Source: Okapia johnstoni (Eukaryota > Chordata > Mammalia > Artiodactyla > Giraffidae). From it: a stretch of 64,000 nucleotides of DNA. Position numbers and translations under genes: made by a program. The first letter of the stretch is position 1; each line of letters opens with the position of its first letter. This document shows positions 1 through 10,090 of this stretch, in pieces. The stretch lies in assembly GCA_024291935.2 (NCBI GenBank), contig CM044311.1, positions 15,041,001 through 15,105,000 of the forward strand. The letters run 5' to 3'. The notes under the pieces are model-generated. The model ran no database searches. It was not told where the DNA came from and worked only from the letters and a program-made list of their open reading frames with translations.

Positions 1-690
1 AGAATTCCGCTGTGAAGCCGTCTGGTCCTGGGCTTTTGTTTTGCTGGAAGATTTCTGATTACAGTTTCGATTTCCGTGCTTGTGATGGGTCTGTTAAGAT
101 CTTCTATTTCTTCCTGGTTCAATTTTGGAAAGTTATACTTTTCTAAGAATTTGTCCATTTCTTCCAAGTTGTCCATTTTATTGGCATATAGCTGTTGGTA
201 GTAGTCTCTTATGATCCTTTGTATTTCTGTGTAGTCTGTTGTGATCTCTCCATTTTCATTTCTAATTTTGTTGATCTGATTCTTCTCCCTTTGTTTCTTG
301 ATGAGTCTGGCTAAAGGCTTGTCAATTTTGTTTATCTTCTCGAAAAACCAACTTTTAGTTTTGTTGATTTTTGCTATGGTCTCTTTTGTTTCTTTTGCAT
401 TTATTTTCTGCCCTAATTTTTAAGATTTTCTTTCCTTCTACTAACCCTGGGGTTCTTCATTTCTTCCTTCTCTAGTTGCTTTAGGTGTAGAGTTAGTTTA
501 TTTATTTGAGTTTTTTCTTGTTTCTTGAGGTACGCCTGTATTGCTATGAACCTTCCCCTTAGCATTGCTTTTACAGTGTCCCATAGGTTTTGGGTTGTTG
601 TGTTTTCATTTTCATTCGTTTCTATGCATATTTTGATTTCTTTTTTGATTTCTTCTGTGATTTGTTGGTTATTCAGAAGCGTGTTGTTTA
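1..690 (-). mobile_element. L1 LINE, inverted 5' part (ORF2 linker region)
   Basis: The minus strand reads as L1 ORF2 between the endonuclease and the reverse transcriptase: residues such as [12 protein letters not shown], then [20 protein letters not shown], then EIERNLNRP-like and KQKPRTR. The same stretch recurs in the other bovid L1 at about 35505-36180, which confirms the family. The segment runs off the left edge, so its internal (3') limit is not visible. Its right end meets an L1 piece of opposite orientation at about 688-693. I read the pair as one 5'-inverted insertion. Several stops and a short loss near base 415 show it is dead. Confidence 0.9.
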
Positions 691-1850
691 ATTAAAAGCT
701 TTTGCACAACAAAGGAAACTATAAGCAAGGTGAAAAGACAGCCTTCAGAATGGGAGAAAATAATAGCAAACGAAGCAACAGACAAACAATTAATCTCAAA
801 AATATACAAGCAACTCCTGCAGCTGAATTCCAGAAAAATAAACGACCCAATCAAAAAATGGGCCAAAGAACTAAACAGACATTTCTCCAAAGAAGACATA
901 CAGATGGCTAACAAACACATGAAAAGATGCTCAACATCACTCATTATTAGAGAAATGCAAATCAAAACCACAATGAGGTACCATTACACACCAGTCAGAA
1001 TGGCCGCTATCCAAAAGTCTACAAGCAATAAATGCTGGAGAGGGTGTGGAGAAAAGGGAACCCTCTTACACTGTTGGTGGGAATGCAAACTAGTACAGCC
1101 ACTATGGAGAACAGTGTGGAGATTCCTTAAAAAAACTGGGGAATAGAACTGCCATATGACCCAGCAATCCCACTGCTAGGCATATACACCGAGGAAACCA
1201 GAATTGAAAGAGACGCGTGTACCCCAATGTTCATCGCAGCACTGTTTACAATAGCCAGGACATGGAAGCAACCTAGATGTCCATCGGCAGACGAATGGAT
1301 AAGGAAGCTGTGGTACATATACACAATGGAATATTACTCAGCCATTAAAAAGAATACATTTGAATCCGTTCTATTGAGATGGATGAAACTGGAGCCCATT
1401 ATACAGAGTGAAGTGAGCCAGAAAGAAAAGCACCAATACAGTATACTAATGCATGTATATGGAATTTGAAAGATGATAATGGTAACCCTATATGTGAGAC
1501 AGAATAAGAGACACAGATGCATAGAACAGTCCTGTGGACTCTGAGGGAGAAGGTGAGGGTTGGACGTTCTGGGACAATAACATTGAAACATGTATATTGT
1601 CATATGTGATGCAGAACACCATTCCATGTTCTATGCATGGGACGGATGCTCAGGGATGGAGCGTTGGGATGACACTGAGGGATGGGAGGGGGAGGGAGGT
1701 GGGAGGAGGGTTTGGGAGGGGGAGCACATGTGAATCCATGGCTGATTCATGTCGATGTATGGCAAAAACTACTACAATATTGTAAAGTAATTAGCCCCCA
1801 ACTAAAATAAAAAATAAATTAAAAAAAAAAAATAAAATAAAAAATAAACA
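690..1850 (+). mobile_element. L1 LINE, 3' part (ORF2 C-terminus, 3'UTR, A-rich tail)
   Basis: Sense L1 sequence starts at an ORF2 stretch reading KAFAQQRKL and continues through the C-terminal cysteine-rich region (CWRGCG...HCWWEC). It then covers the last ORF2 codons, a G-rich 3'UTR (GGGAGG runs at 1683-1720) and the usual L1 ending (atggcaaaaactactacaat, attgtaaag). An A-rich tail closes it at about 1800-1850. This is the normal 3' half of the element whose inverted 5' half lies at 1-690. The target duplication cannot be checked because the left end lies outside the window. Confidence 0.92.
693..1469 (+). pseudogene. L1 ORF2 C-terminal fragment, frameshifted
   Basis: Codons 730-1146 give 138 residues matching the ORF2 C-terminus, including the CCHC-like cluster [18 protein letters not shown]. 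The frame breaks at ctgggg (about 1136-1140), where an extra G compared with the usual ctgggaatag throws the reading into another frame. The tail then continues in the new frame from 1227 to 1469 with YYSAIKKN and EVSQKEKH-like residues. No endonuclease or polymerase domain is attached, so this is a fossil. Confidence 0.85.
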
Positions 1851-1859
1851 AAAAGTTAA

Positions 1860-2343
1860 ACTTGAGCTAACCTTGAGTTGACAAGATCCACTGGTAGATG
1901 GGGACCTCTAGGCTAGGATGAGTTGCTATCTTTTTTTAATGGCATCACACAACTTTTTTTGCACACCCTAGTTTGTAGCTTGAGAAAAATGTGTACTCAA
2001 TACATGTGATTGTATGCTAGTACCCCAGAGACTTCCTGTGCTGTGCCCACCGGTCCTACGGGTATCCAAAACCCTTCATTAGGGTCAGTTTACCTCCAAG
2101 GCAGGGTCATTCTCTGCATGAAAAGAGGCATGCAAAGAATATATTGGAAATTTATTTTTATGATCCTAACAGAGCCTCTGAGTTGCCAGAAGGACCAAGC
2201 CCTCTTTTCTGTGGAGTGAGGGGATGCCAGTTTCCATGGTATTAACTCAGGCTGTCAGATAGAGCCTGGGCACATTCGTATGAGACCGGTACCCAGAGGA
2301 AGTGGGCAGCCTCCTAGCTTATCAGAGGGGCTGGTGCAGGCTC
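1860..2343. other. Unique sequence, no feature recognised
   Basis: About 480 bases between the L1 tail and the next SINE. I see no repeat, splice-like exon or promoter here. A 69-codon open frame at 2010-2219 has no recognisable product and no coding signature. Confidence 0.5.
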
Positions 2344-2352
2344 AAGAGATGT

Positions 2353-2561
2353 TAAGTGTCAGTCGCTCAGTCGTGCCCAACTCTTTGCGACTCTATGGAC
2401 TGCAGCCCACCAGGTTCCTCTGTCCATGAGATTTTCCAGGCAAGGATACTGGAGTGGGTTGCCACATCCTTCTCCAGGGGATCTTCCCAACCCAGGGATC
2501 GAACCCAGGTCCCCTGCACTGCAGGCAGATTTTTTACCCACTGAGCTACAAGGGAAGCCCA
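2353..2561 (-). mobile_element. Bov-tA SINE, full length
   Basis: On the minus strand the element starts with the tRNA-derived head (gggcttcccttgtagctcag) and continues through B-box-like ggttcgatccc, the ggaagatcccctggagaagg junction and the BovA body to cgactgagcgactgac. The 9-bp duplication aagagatgt flanks it at 2344-2352 and 2562-2570. The direct repeat extends imperfectly as taag. It is a complete retrotransposed copy, silent as a tRNA because the acceptor stem is absent. Confidence 0.95.
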
Positions 2562-2570
2562 AAGAGATGT

Positions 2571-3536
2571 AAGGAAGCCAAAGATAAGCTAGAGGGTCAG
2601 AGATGAAAGTCACACGACCTTTGACAATGATGCCAGAGACGAAAAGGCACTGTTGGACACTTTGGGTTGGCAGGGAAACATATATTTTTGCCACTTCTAG
2701 GCAGAGAGCTGCTCGCCTCTGGCTGGCCATGTGAGCCCCCCGAAGCCTGCCCTCACTACAGAAACAACTCTTCTTTGGCCAACGGGCTTGGTGGGTCACG
2801 CCCATCTGCCACTTCTGTGCTTTTTCTGGGGCAGCTGCACTTGAGAACAGTCAGAGGCCATGGGAGACCTGGAAGACAGTCTCCAGCTGGCCCCCTGGTA
2901 GCCCAGTGACATTTCTCCACTCAAGTGACAGCTTCATCTGAGAGTCTGGGCCAGAAGAGTGGGCACAATTTCCCTGTGTTCTGAATCCTACTCTCCACCT
3001 AACAGGCTGTTTGCCTTCTCCCACCCCTTGGGAGTTTTATCCCAGCAGTGACAAGTGAGAGGCCCCTTCTCAGGTATCCCTTGGGGTTTAGGCTCTCCCA
3101 TACCTGGTTGGATGTTTCTCCTAAAAGCAGATACCGAACAGTCCAATCTTCCCCACTTGGCCCAGTCATGTATGCTGAATCCGGAAGGCTCTAAACATTT
3201 ACAACTCCAAGTACCTTCTTTTTTCTCCTTTCAAACACTTGACTGTTGTAATTAATAGCTTCGTAGACAGCAATGGCTTTTATAGATCCATACAAGTTTA
3301 TTTAAGAACTCAAAGCTGCAAATTTGACTTTTTTTTTACCCTAGGTCAACCCTACCCTGAGGGCAATGCATATGAAAGCTCTTGCTTTAGAAGTGGAAAA
3401 AAAGAGGTTGAGATATAGAAGAATTGGAAAAAGCACATAAATTAGTATCAAAATGTTCTGCATCGGTGCTAATTTCCTATTTCAAAACTTTTTATGAAAT
3501 CATCACTAAGGTTAGAGGGAAATAAACTTCCGTATA
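2571..3536. other. Unique sequence, no feature recognised
   Basis: Nearly 1 kb without a recognised repeat. It holds moderately GC-rich stretches (2700-2900) and short open frames with no known motif. A poly-T run lies at 3329-3337. Nothing supports an exon. Confidence 0.45.
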
Positions 3537-3544
3537 TCCTGAGA

Positions 3545-3891
3545 CAGGGGTCCCCAATCCCTGGGCCACATAGCAGGATATGAGTTGGGGGCAAGCAAGC
3601 GAAGCTTCATCTGTCTCCCGTATTGCAGGCAGATTCTTTTCCAGCTGAGCCACAAGGGGAGCCCATCTGTATTTACAGCCCCTCACTACCTTTTGCATTG
3701 CTGCCTGAGTTCCACCTCCTGTCAGATCAGCAGTGGTATTAGATTCTCATAGGAGCATGAACCCTACTGTGAACTACGCTTGTGAGGGCTCTAGGTTGTG
3801 TGCCCTAGAATCAACCCTCTCCCAGTTTTTCTTGGAAAAAATTGTCTCCCATGAAACCAGTCCCTGGTGCAAAAATGGCTGGGAACAGCTG
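3545..3891. mobile_element. hAT-type DNA transposon relic (non-autonomous)
   Basis: The left end reads caggggtccccaatccctgg and the right end is its rough complement (ggtgcaaaaatggctgggaacagctg), as in short hAT elements of the MER1 group. The middle keeps the ctgtcagatcagcagtggta and ttagattctcataggagc segments of that family. The flanking 8-mers tcctgaga (3537-3544) and ccctaaga (3892-3899) match at 6 of 8 positions, both differences being transitions, as expected of a decayed 8-bp hAT duplication. A short SINE piece is nested at 3615-3663. A second fragment of this family lies at 53466-53606. Confidence 0.82.
3615..3663 (-). mobile_element. Bov-tA head-only fragment inserted in the hAT relic
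   Basis: Only the first 49 bases of a Bov-tA (the tRNA-like 5' head, ggctcagctggaaaagaatc on the minus strand) are present. The 7-bp direct repeat catctgt flanks it exactly at 3608-3614 and 3664-3670. LINE-driven insertions normally lose their 5' end and keep the 3' tail, so a copy with a 5' end and no 3' tail is unusual. It resembles the tailless retrocopies known from mammals. Confidence 0.75.
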
Positions 3892-3899
3892 CCCTAAGA

Positions 3900-4259
3900 G
3901 CTTGGGGATTGTGGACAGTCACACCAAGTAAAAAGAGAGAGAGAAGAAATGACATCCCACACAATACTTACATTTAATTTAGTGGCAGGAAAAAAAAATT
4001 CTAAATAAAATCCTTAAATAAAAATGAACCCAAGAAAGATGGTCTGTGTGTATCTTGTGCCATCAAGTAACCCTGTGTCCCCCATAGATAGATATATTTT
4101 AGTTTAAAGACCTCAGATAAGAAACAAGGAATTCTGGGGCATACGTTCATGTAAGAAATTAGAAGCTTAAATCTAGAATCTGAGAGAGCTAAAATGTCAG
4201 CAACAAGCCTCAGGTCTGGGGACAAAAATGAAATACAGAAGAAAGAGGGTAAAAGGGCA
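3900..4259. other. Unique sequence, no feature recognised
   Basis: AT-rich stretch with a short A-run near 3990 and no recognised repeat or coding signature. Confidence 0.45.
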
Positions 4260-4273
4260 TAAAGATGGTGAAA

Positions 4274-4484
4274 GTGAAATCTCTCAGTCGCTCAGTCGTG
4301 TCTGACTCCTTGCGACCCCATGGACTGTAGCCTACCAGGCTCCTCCATCCATGGGATTTTCCAGGCAAGAATACTGGAGTGGGGTGCCATTTCTTTTTCC
4401 AGGAGATCTTCCCGACCCAAGGATTGAACCCGGGTCTCCCGCATTGTAGGCAGATGCTTTACCGTCTGAGCCACCAGAGAAGTC
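4274..4484 (-). mobile_element. Bov-tA SINE, full length
   Basis: Complete minus-strand copy from the tRNA-like head (ccaccagagaagtct side) to the ctcagtcgctcagtcgtg end. A perfect 14-bp duplication taaagatggtgaaa flanks it at 4260-4273 and 4485-4498. This is one of the best-preserved target duplications in the window. Confidence 0.96.
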
Positions 4485-4498
4485 TAAAGATGGTGAAA

Positions 4499-5239
4499 AC
4501 GTGGCATTAAAAGGAGTAAGGAAACACGAGCTATTGGCATCTATGTGCTACAGCCAAAGCAAGAGAAGACAGGGCTTTAGGGGCTGGTACTTATGAAGAG
4601 CCAGTTTAAAGCATAAAAAATGCAGTGCAACAGTCTATGAAAGCAGTAGCTGCTGAGTCACAGGTGAGAATAAGGGCGGGGACCAGACTTTGACATTTTC
4701 ATTCAGTGTTGAAATTTCCTCCACTCTCGATTTTTGGTACAAACTCAGAGGAGAACCAACTTCCTCATGAGCTCCAGGGCACAATTCATCATAACCACTA
4801 TTATGGAAGCTACCATGGTGACTCTCAACCTCACAGATCCATTTTTTTAAAAAACTCCAAGGATGGTCACATAAAAGATGACCCAGGGTTTCTGAACAAA
4901 CTCAGAAAATTGATAAAACCAGAGTAAATGATGCTCAAATTTTGAGTTCTAGGATATGGAAACAGCACACAAAGACGGTGCATGCGTATTTCCTCTAAGA
5001 CGCTCCTTCCTGTAATTAGGGAGGAATAATTGAAGCCTGATTTCTGTTCTCAGATCATCGATCATCCTGAGACGTAAAACACTTGGGCAGATAGGCAACC
5101 AGACTTTCCAAAACCTTAAAATAGCAAGCACATGAGCAGGAGTCTTCTGCTTCCTTGAAAAACTTCCAGACTCTAGGCCCAGAACATATTGAACATACTA
5201 GATTTACATCCACACGAAACCTGAGCGTTTAATAGTATT
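4499..5239. other. Unique sequence, no feature recognised
   Basis: Repeat-free as far as I can see. A 73-codon open frame at 4706-4927 is not recognised and lacks supporting codon bias or a splice context. Confidence 0.45.
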
Positions 5240-5243
5240 AAAG

Positions 5244-5709
5244 GGTTAGGTAGTTAGAATAAGAAACAGGAGTCCAGAATGATGGTGGCTAAAGACAAGG
5301 AAGGGAAAAGCCCGCGGAAATGGAACAAAGGAAGGTCCGAGGACCGGAGTGAGAACTTCAGGTAGAACAGCACTCCTGGCTAAGCCCAATTTACACAGGG
5401 CAGGCTCAGGGGGAGGAAAAAAACGTGAAAAGAGGAGCCAAAGCGCTCTCCCCCTTTTCTCTCTCTCCCGCGCTGGGACGTTCTCCTCTTCGTGTGTTTG
5501 GGTCGACGGTCGGCAGGCCCTCATGCTTCAAGGATGGATTTTCCTGCTATTATCTAAATAAAATAGAGCTGTAACACTGATTTGTCTAAGAGCTATAACA
5601 TGGTCTGTCCAAGACCTGAGAGCTGTGACCCGCCGAGGGCTCTAATGTCCGTCACTCCAAATCTTTGTCGTGACGTGACAAGAACCGAGGAGCATACACT
5701 CGCGTGACA
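5244..5709 (+). mobile_element. Solo LTR of a class I endogenous retrovirus
   Basis: A 466-bp CpG-containing block stands out from its AT-rich surroundings. It has a U3-like part, a polyadenylation signal aataaa at 5557-5562, then a U5-like part with repeated gagctgtaac / gagctataac / gagctgtgac units and a terminal tgaca. The 4-bp repeat aaag lies at 5240-5243 and 5710-5713, the duplication size of gamma-type retroviruses. The expected initial TG reads GG, one change. No internal retroviral sequence adjoins, so this is a recombined solo LTR on the plus strand. Class is from memory of ruminant LTRs. Confidence 0.8.
5557..5562 (+). promoter_or_regulatory. LTR polyadenylation signal aataaa
   Basis: Canonical hexamer inside the solo LTR, followed by the U5-like gagctgtaacact block. 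It marks the approximate R region and fixes the plus orientation. Confidence 0.7.
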
Positions 5710-5713
5710 AAAG

Positions 5714-6520
5714 GATGTGAATGCCTAGTCCTTCTTGTTAAAAAAAAAATTAATGAGACATTGCCTTTGCTGACTGAGAAAACAGTAACAATAGTAGTAA
5801 TAATCACATTATTTCTCAGCAAAGTATTCCCTACTATATCTACTGATATTCTATATTTTTCTAAGAATGGTTTTGCAGCAAGACTTCAAATCGCAGCTTG
5901 CCTTTATATAAAATTAAAGATTTTTGCAGCAGTAAAATGACTTTAATATTACCTATGTCATTCTCTTCTTCTAAGCATAAGGTGAAAATTTATTACACAA
6001 TGTTACAGATCACCTCAAGTGTCTTTGAATAAGGAGTCTGATAAATTAAAGGGAGAAAACTATACAAAATGTAAAACCTGTATTATATTCTTGGGTAGGC
6101 CAGACCTTCTAAAAAATAATGTGTCAGAAAAACCCTTGAAGTTATGTATTCAAAGTAGTTATCCTAAACAGTACTAAAGAATGAAAGCACTGAATGCATA
6201 AAAGTGAAATATACAATGAGAAATCAACCTGATATTCACATCCTGATGCCAAGTTTGCAACCAATATGAAAGCCTGTCCCAGATGGCTTGGGCTGGGTTC
6301 TTTCAATATTGTAAACGAAAACCAAATCCAGGCATACAACGATTCCTATGATGTAAAAAACATTCTCCACCTTACATTATTTTTTTCCTGAGGCATTTTA
6401 TTTTAGCTACAAAAGAAGAAGAACTTAATTAGCTCCTCCCAACCCTTCCAGGGCAATATTTTCAATAATAGGATAAAGGGGTCAGGAGAGAATAATTTAT
6501 GTTCAGATTCACACTGAAGT
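5714..6520. other. Unique AT-rich sequence
   Basis: No repeat recognised. A 78-codon open frame at 5704-5940 is low in complexity and starts inside the LTR end, so I do not call it a gene. Confidence 0.45.
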
Positions 6521-6523
6521 GAA

Positions 6524-6712
6524 GTGAAAGTCGTTCAGTCATCTACGACTCTTTGCAACCCCATGGACCATACAGTCCGTGGAATTCTCCAGGCCAGAAT
6601 ACTGGAGTGAGTAGCCTTCCCTTCCTCCAGCAGATCTTCCAGACCCAGGAATCAAACCGGGGTCTCCTGCACTGCAAGAGGATTCTTTACCAACTGAGCT
6701 ATCAGGAAAGCT
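6524..6712 (-). mobile_element. Bov-tA SINE (tA2-like)
   Basis: Minus-strand copy with the ggaattctccaggccagaat variant and the gagtagcc motif that mark the tA2-like subfamily. Head at agctttcctgatagctcagt on the minus strand, end at gaagtgaaagtcg. The body is about 20 bases shorter than its neighbours because part of the ctccatggactg stretch is reduced. No clear target duplication. Confidence 0.9.
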
Positions 6713-6904
6713 GTACCAAGAAATCAATTATTGGGGTTAATCCAAAGAAGACACCATGTAGCCAGCACTTATAAAGAGAAACAAGCCAGAAAAGGAGGTA
6801 AAACAAGACAGGAGAAGGGAAGGAAAGGGGAGTTGATGAGGAACACACCAGACACACTTAAGAAGTGGACAAGAGGAATGACTTTCTGCAGAATAAGGCA
6901 GTAG

Positions 6905-7265
6905 TTCCTTTTTTCAAAACTTGGGATGTAGTTGCTTTACAATGTTTTATTGATTTCTGCTGTACAGCAGTGTAAATCGACTATATGTATACATATATCC
7001 TCTCCCTCTTGAGCCTCCCTCCTATCCTACCCTGCCCTATTCCACCCCTCTAGGTCATCACAGAGTACTGAATTGAACTCCCTACGCTATACGGCAGTTT
7101 CCCACTAGTATCTATTTTACCCTTAGCAGCGTATATATGCCAATTCTGCTCTCCCAATTTGTCCCACCATCCCCATCACCCACTTTGTCCACAACACTGT
7201 TCTCTGCATCTCTGTTCCTGCCCTGCAAATATGTTCATCTCTACCTTTCGGTCCCTCTTCTTTTA
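6905..7265 (-). mobile_element. L1 3' end
   Basis: The minus strand carries an L1 3'UTR ending: tctgtgatgacctagaggg, GGGTAGGATAGGAGGGAGG, then atatgtatacatatagtcg and cattgtaaagcaactac. The T-run at 6910 is the reversed tail. It is more diverged than the bovid L1 ends at 19836 and 50224. Confidence 0.82.
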
Positions 7266-7356
7266 AAGCTATGAAAGCTATAGTGCTAGTTGAAGTTTCA
7301 GCAGCAGTCTCTAATAGACTAACTTCTATTTCTCAGTTTCCTTTCTTCTACAAGAG

Positions 7357-7361
<5 letters not shown>

Positions 7362-7404
<43 letters not shown>

Positions 7405-7410
7405 CACACA
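7362..7410. repeat. (AC)n microsatellite
   Basis: About 20 uninterrupted AC units from 7362 to 7401, followed by an imperfect gctcacacacc end. Long enough to be polymorphic. Confidence 0.97.
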
Positions 7411-7900
7411 CCACTTTATCTTTGGATAGAGTCAGGAACAACATGATAGCAGTACTATCATTTATTACTATACAAATTCATTTATCAGTGAATTTTCTCA
7501 TCAAGCACATCATCATAGTGATTCATTGTAAATGGGGGCCCATAAGCACAAAGACGATTACACATTTAAATGACGAGAAGCGTGGTTAGTTTCCATTTCC
7601 TTCTTACAGATGAGCACCTATCATGAACAAAATACAAGCTGTCATAAAAACCTGTTACTACATAAACACCAAAGCATGTTATGGGCTGGATAAAACAAGT
7701 AATAATAGGCATTGAAAATTCTATGCTTTAAACATGCACAGAACCTATTTAAACTAAAACACTGTTTATAAAATATTCAAAGGAATTAGTGCAAAGAAGG
7801 ACATGCAAAGGCTAAAATTGAAGAAATATCAGTTTTCTTTACTGTTTCTCTGCTTCACACACACACAAAAACAGATGATAGACAGATAGATGATAGATTG
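7411..7900. other. Unique sequence with a short GATA-type run
   Basis: No repeat family recognised. A short imperfect GATA-rich run (gatgatagacagatagatga) ends it near 7875-7899 next to the BovB tail. Confidence 0.45.
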
Positions 7901-7902
7901 TT

Positions 7903-8232
7903 GCTGTTGTTCAGTTGCTCAGCAGTGTCCTTTACGACGCCATGGACTGAAGCACACCAGGCTTCCCTGTTCCTCATCATCTCTCAGAGTTTGCCCAAGT
8001 TCATGTCCATTTAACTGGTGATGCCATCCAACCATCCCATCCTCTGTCATCCCTTTCTCCTCTTGTCTTCAGTCTCACTCAGCATCAGAGTCTTTTCTAG
8101 TGATTCAGCTCTTGGCATCAGGTGGCCAAAGTACTGGAGCTTCAGCTTCAGCCTCAGTCCTTCCAATGAATACTCAGGGTTGATTTCCTTTAGGACTGAC
8201 TGGTTTTATCACGTTGTTGTCCAAGGGACTCT
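7903..8232 (-). mobile_element. BovB LINE 3' fragment
   Basis: Reads in reverse as the BovB end: C-terminal ORF codons (GHLMPRA-like region, DSDAE) and the 3' terminus at gttgctgttgttcagttgct. The 5' break falls directly at the ACAT array (8233). Several indels mark it as an old copy. Confidence 0.92.
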
Positions 8233-8280
8233 ACATACATACATACATACATACATACATACATACATACATACATACAT
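8233..8280. repeat. (ACAT)12 microsatellite
   Basis: Twelve uninterrupted acat units directly follow the truncated BovB sequence ccaagggactct. The perfect array suggests recent slippage. Confidence 0.98.
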
Positions 8281-8341
8281 CAGTAAGTGCCATAGACTTA
8301 AAATATTTTCAGTGATGTATAACATTTTATTTTAAAGACAG

Positions 8342-8600
8342 AGAATAATTACTGTGTGCCAGGTATTGTGCCTAAGTGTTTAACGTATGTTGGGTTAATG
8401 ATTCTCATATTAGCTCTATGAAAAGCATTTCTCAGGGAATCCTACTTTTCTTATTTGCTAAAAGCTAAGAAATAAATTCATCACATTTGCAAAAAAATAG
8501 AGAGGATTCTATCATTATTTTCAGTTTACAGGTAAGAAAGCTGAGTCAAAGAAAATAATCACCTGTCCAGTAGCTTAAACTTCAACTCATTCTGACGCCA
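8342..8600 (+). mobile_element. MIR SINE, diverged
   Basis: Contains the MIR order ctgtgtgccaggtattgtgc, then ttaatgattctcatat with tagctctatgaaaag, then attattttcagtttacaggt and gaaagctgagtcaaagaaaa. Ancient eutherian copy in plus orientation, with an insertion-like segment at 8430-8505. Confidence 0.75.
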
Positions 8601-9620
8601 GGGGCCGACTCACAATTAGAATTCATGGGCACCTATGTAGATCCATTAAAAATACGAATTCCATCTACCAGAGACAAATGGGACAACCTGGGATCCAAGC
8701 TAACCAGGGGGGTTTCCAGTCTGCAAAGCACTGAAGGATGCTGCTACGGTATCCTACCTCTAGTTTCCTGCCTCTAAAGCAAGGCAGCTAGTGGGCATTT
8801 TTATGCTTGATATTTTCTAACAAAAGAGCTTAGAAATTTATACCTTCATGCCTTACCTGTAGTTTGTGTGTGTGTGTGTGTATGTGTTTGTGTGAACATA
8901 AAGGGATTCATAAAACCAAGTCTGGAAGTAAAAGATTTGGAAAGCTACCGTAATTTGGATCCTTGTTCAGAAGCTCAGTCTTTATATGTTGTGTATTTTC
9001 AGTTCTTAGACTACAATAGGCAAATTGACTCATGAAGACAAGCCTCTCCCAAGCTACTCTGAGCTGAAAGATGACCTTCACACTTTCATTTCCTGTGGAT
9101 ATGAGAGTGTATGGTTTACTCAAGTTCATGGCTGGGAGGGGCCTTAAAGGTCATCTTGTTTTGTGACTATAGCAAAAACTTGGAAGCAGAAAGGTCAGCC
9201 CCAATATCTTGCCATTTTCCTTTTGACAGTTGGAGACAGAGTAAGAATCAAAAAGAAATCATAGTTTATGACCAAAGACAGAGAAACCAGACCACTGATA
9301 AAACTATATTTATATGCCTTCTCACACAGGCAGCAAGAAATAAATACCCAGGGTTAATCAAAAAACAAAGAAGACATTTGCTGTATTTTCAGGCAATAAA
9401 AAAATTGGAGGCGGATTTTGTTTTGTTTTTTAAAAAAAAATTTGATTGATACGTGTTATCAAGATAAGATCTGTGATTGCCCCTTTACCCAAAATAAGAA
9501 AGGAAAGACTCAAGAGTCCCTTTCTGGTTGTATCTCCTACATGAGCCATGTCTATTAACAGAAACCCAATTTGGTGGTTTTCTGTGCAAAACAAAATGAT
9601 TTCTCTAAAATCAAACATCT
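8601..9620. other. Mostly unique sequence with a short (GT)n run
   Basis: A GT-rich run of about 28 bases lies at 8866-8893. The rest shows no recognised repeat. The 112-codon open frame at 9111-9449 ends in a T/A-rich run and has no known domain. Confidence 0.45.
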
Positions 9621-9622
9621 GA

Positions 9623-9748
9623 GGGACTTCCCTGGTGGCCCAGTGGTTAAGACACCAGGCTTCCACTGCAAGGGGCACAGGTTCGATGCCTGTTTCAGGA
9701 ATTAAGATACCACATGCCACAAAACTTGCCCCCCCCCAAAAAAAAGTA
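9623..9748 (+). mobile_element. CHR-type tRNA-derived SINE
   Basis: Starts gggacttccctggtggccca with the tRNA-like gtggttaagac, keeps a B-box-like ggttcgatgcctg and ends with ccacatgccacaaaactt plus a C/A run. This family is shared by cetartiodactyls and older than Bov-tA. Confidence 0.88.
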
Positions 9749-9889
9749 GAGAAAAATCAAGCCTTGGAGAATTCAAATGAAACAAAAGGTTATAGTTCTT
9801 AACATATTTTATGAGGAGAGAATCCACAGAAAGCTCTTTATAATGATTTAATTAAGAGAATTAAGCATCATGGGGTGGGAGATTTCAAG

Positions 9890-10090
9890 TGAAAGCTGTT
9901 AAGTTTGGGGAGTCAAATGAGCTGAGTTCAAATACAAGGTCTTTAACTTATGAATCATATTTCTTGCGCAAGTTATCTAATACCTCTAACAGTAAGTTTC
10001 CCCATCTATATAATGGGCATAGTAACTCCTTTCTAAAGCTGTTGTGCGGTTTTATGTGTCACAGTGTATGTAAACTCCTTGGCACTCCTT
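9890..10090 (-). mobile_element. MIR SINE, diverged
   Basis: Plus strand reads in reverse MIR order: gagttcaaatacaag, aacttatgaatcatatttct, caagttatctaa, taagtttccccatctatata atgggcatag split, ending tgtatgtaaactccttggca. Diverged but continuous. Confidence 0.65.

Noticed and set aside
2353..2561. tRNA-like heads of Bov-tA and CHR SINEs as tRNA genes
   Set aside because: They carry promoter-box resemblance but no full cloverleaf or acceptor stem, and sit inside retrotransposed SINEs with target duplications. The same applies to all other SINE heads listed.
5704..5940. Open frame starting in the LTR end as retroviral coding sequence
   Set aside because: It lies beyond the LTR's target duplication in flanking unique DNA and shows no gag, pro, pol or env motif.
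7362..7410. Regular spaced repeats considered as a CRISPR-like array
   Set aside because: They are simple dinucleotide or tetranucleotide microsatellites without spacers; the host is a mammal.
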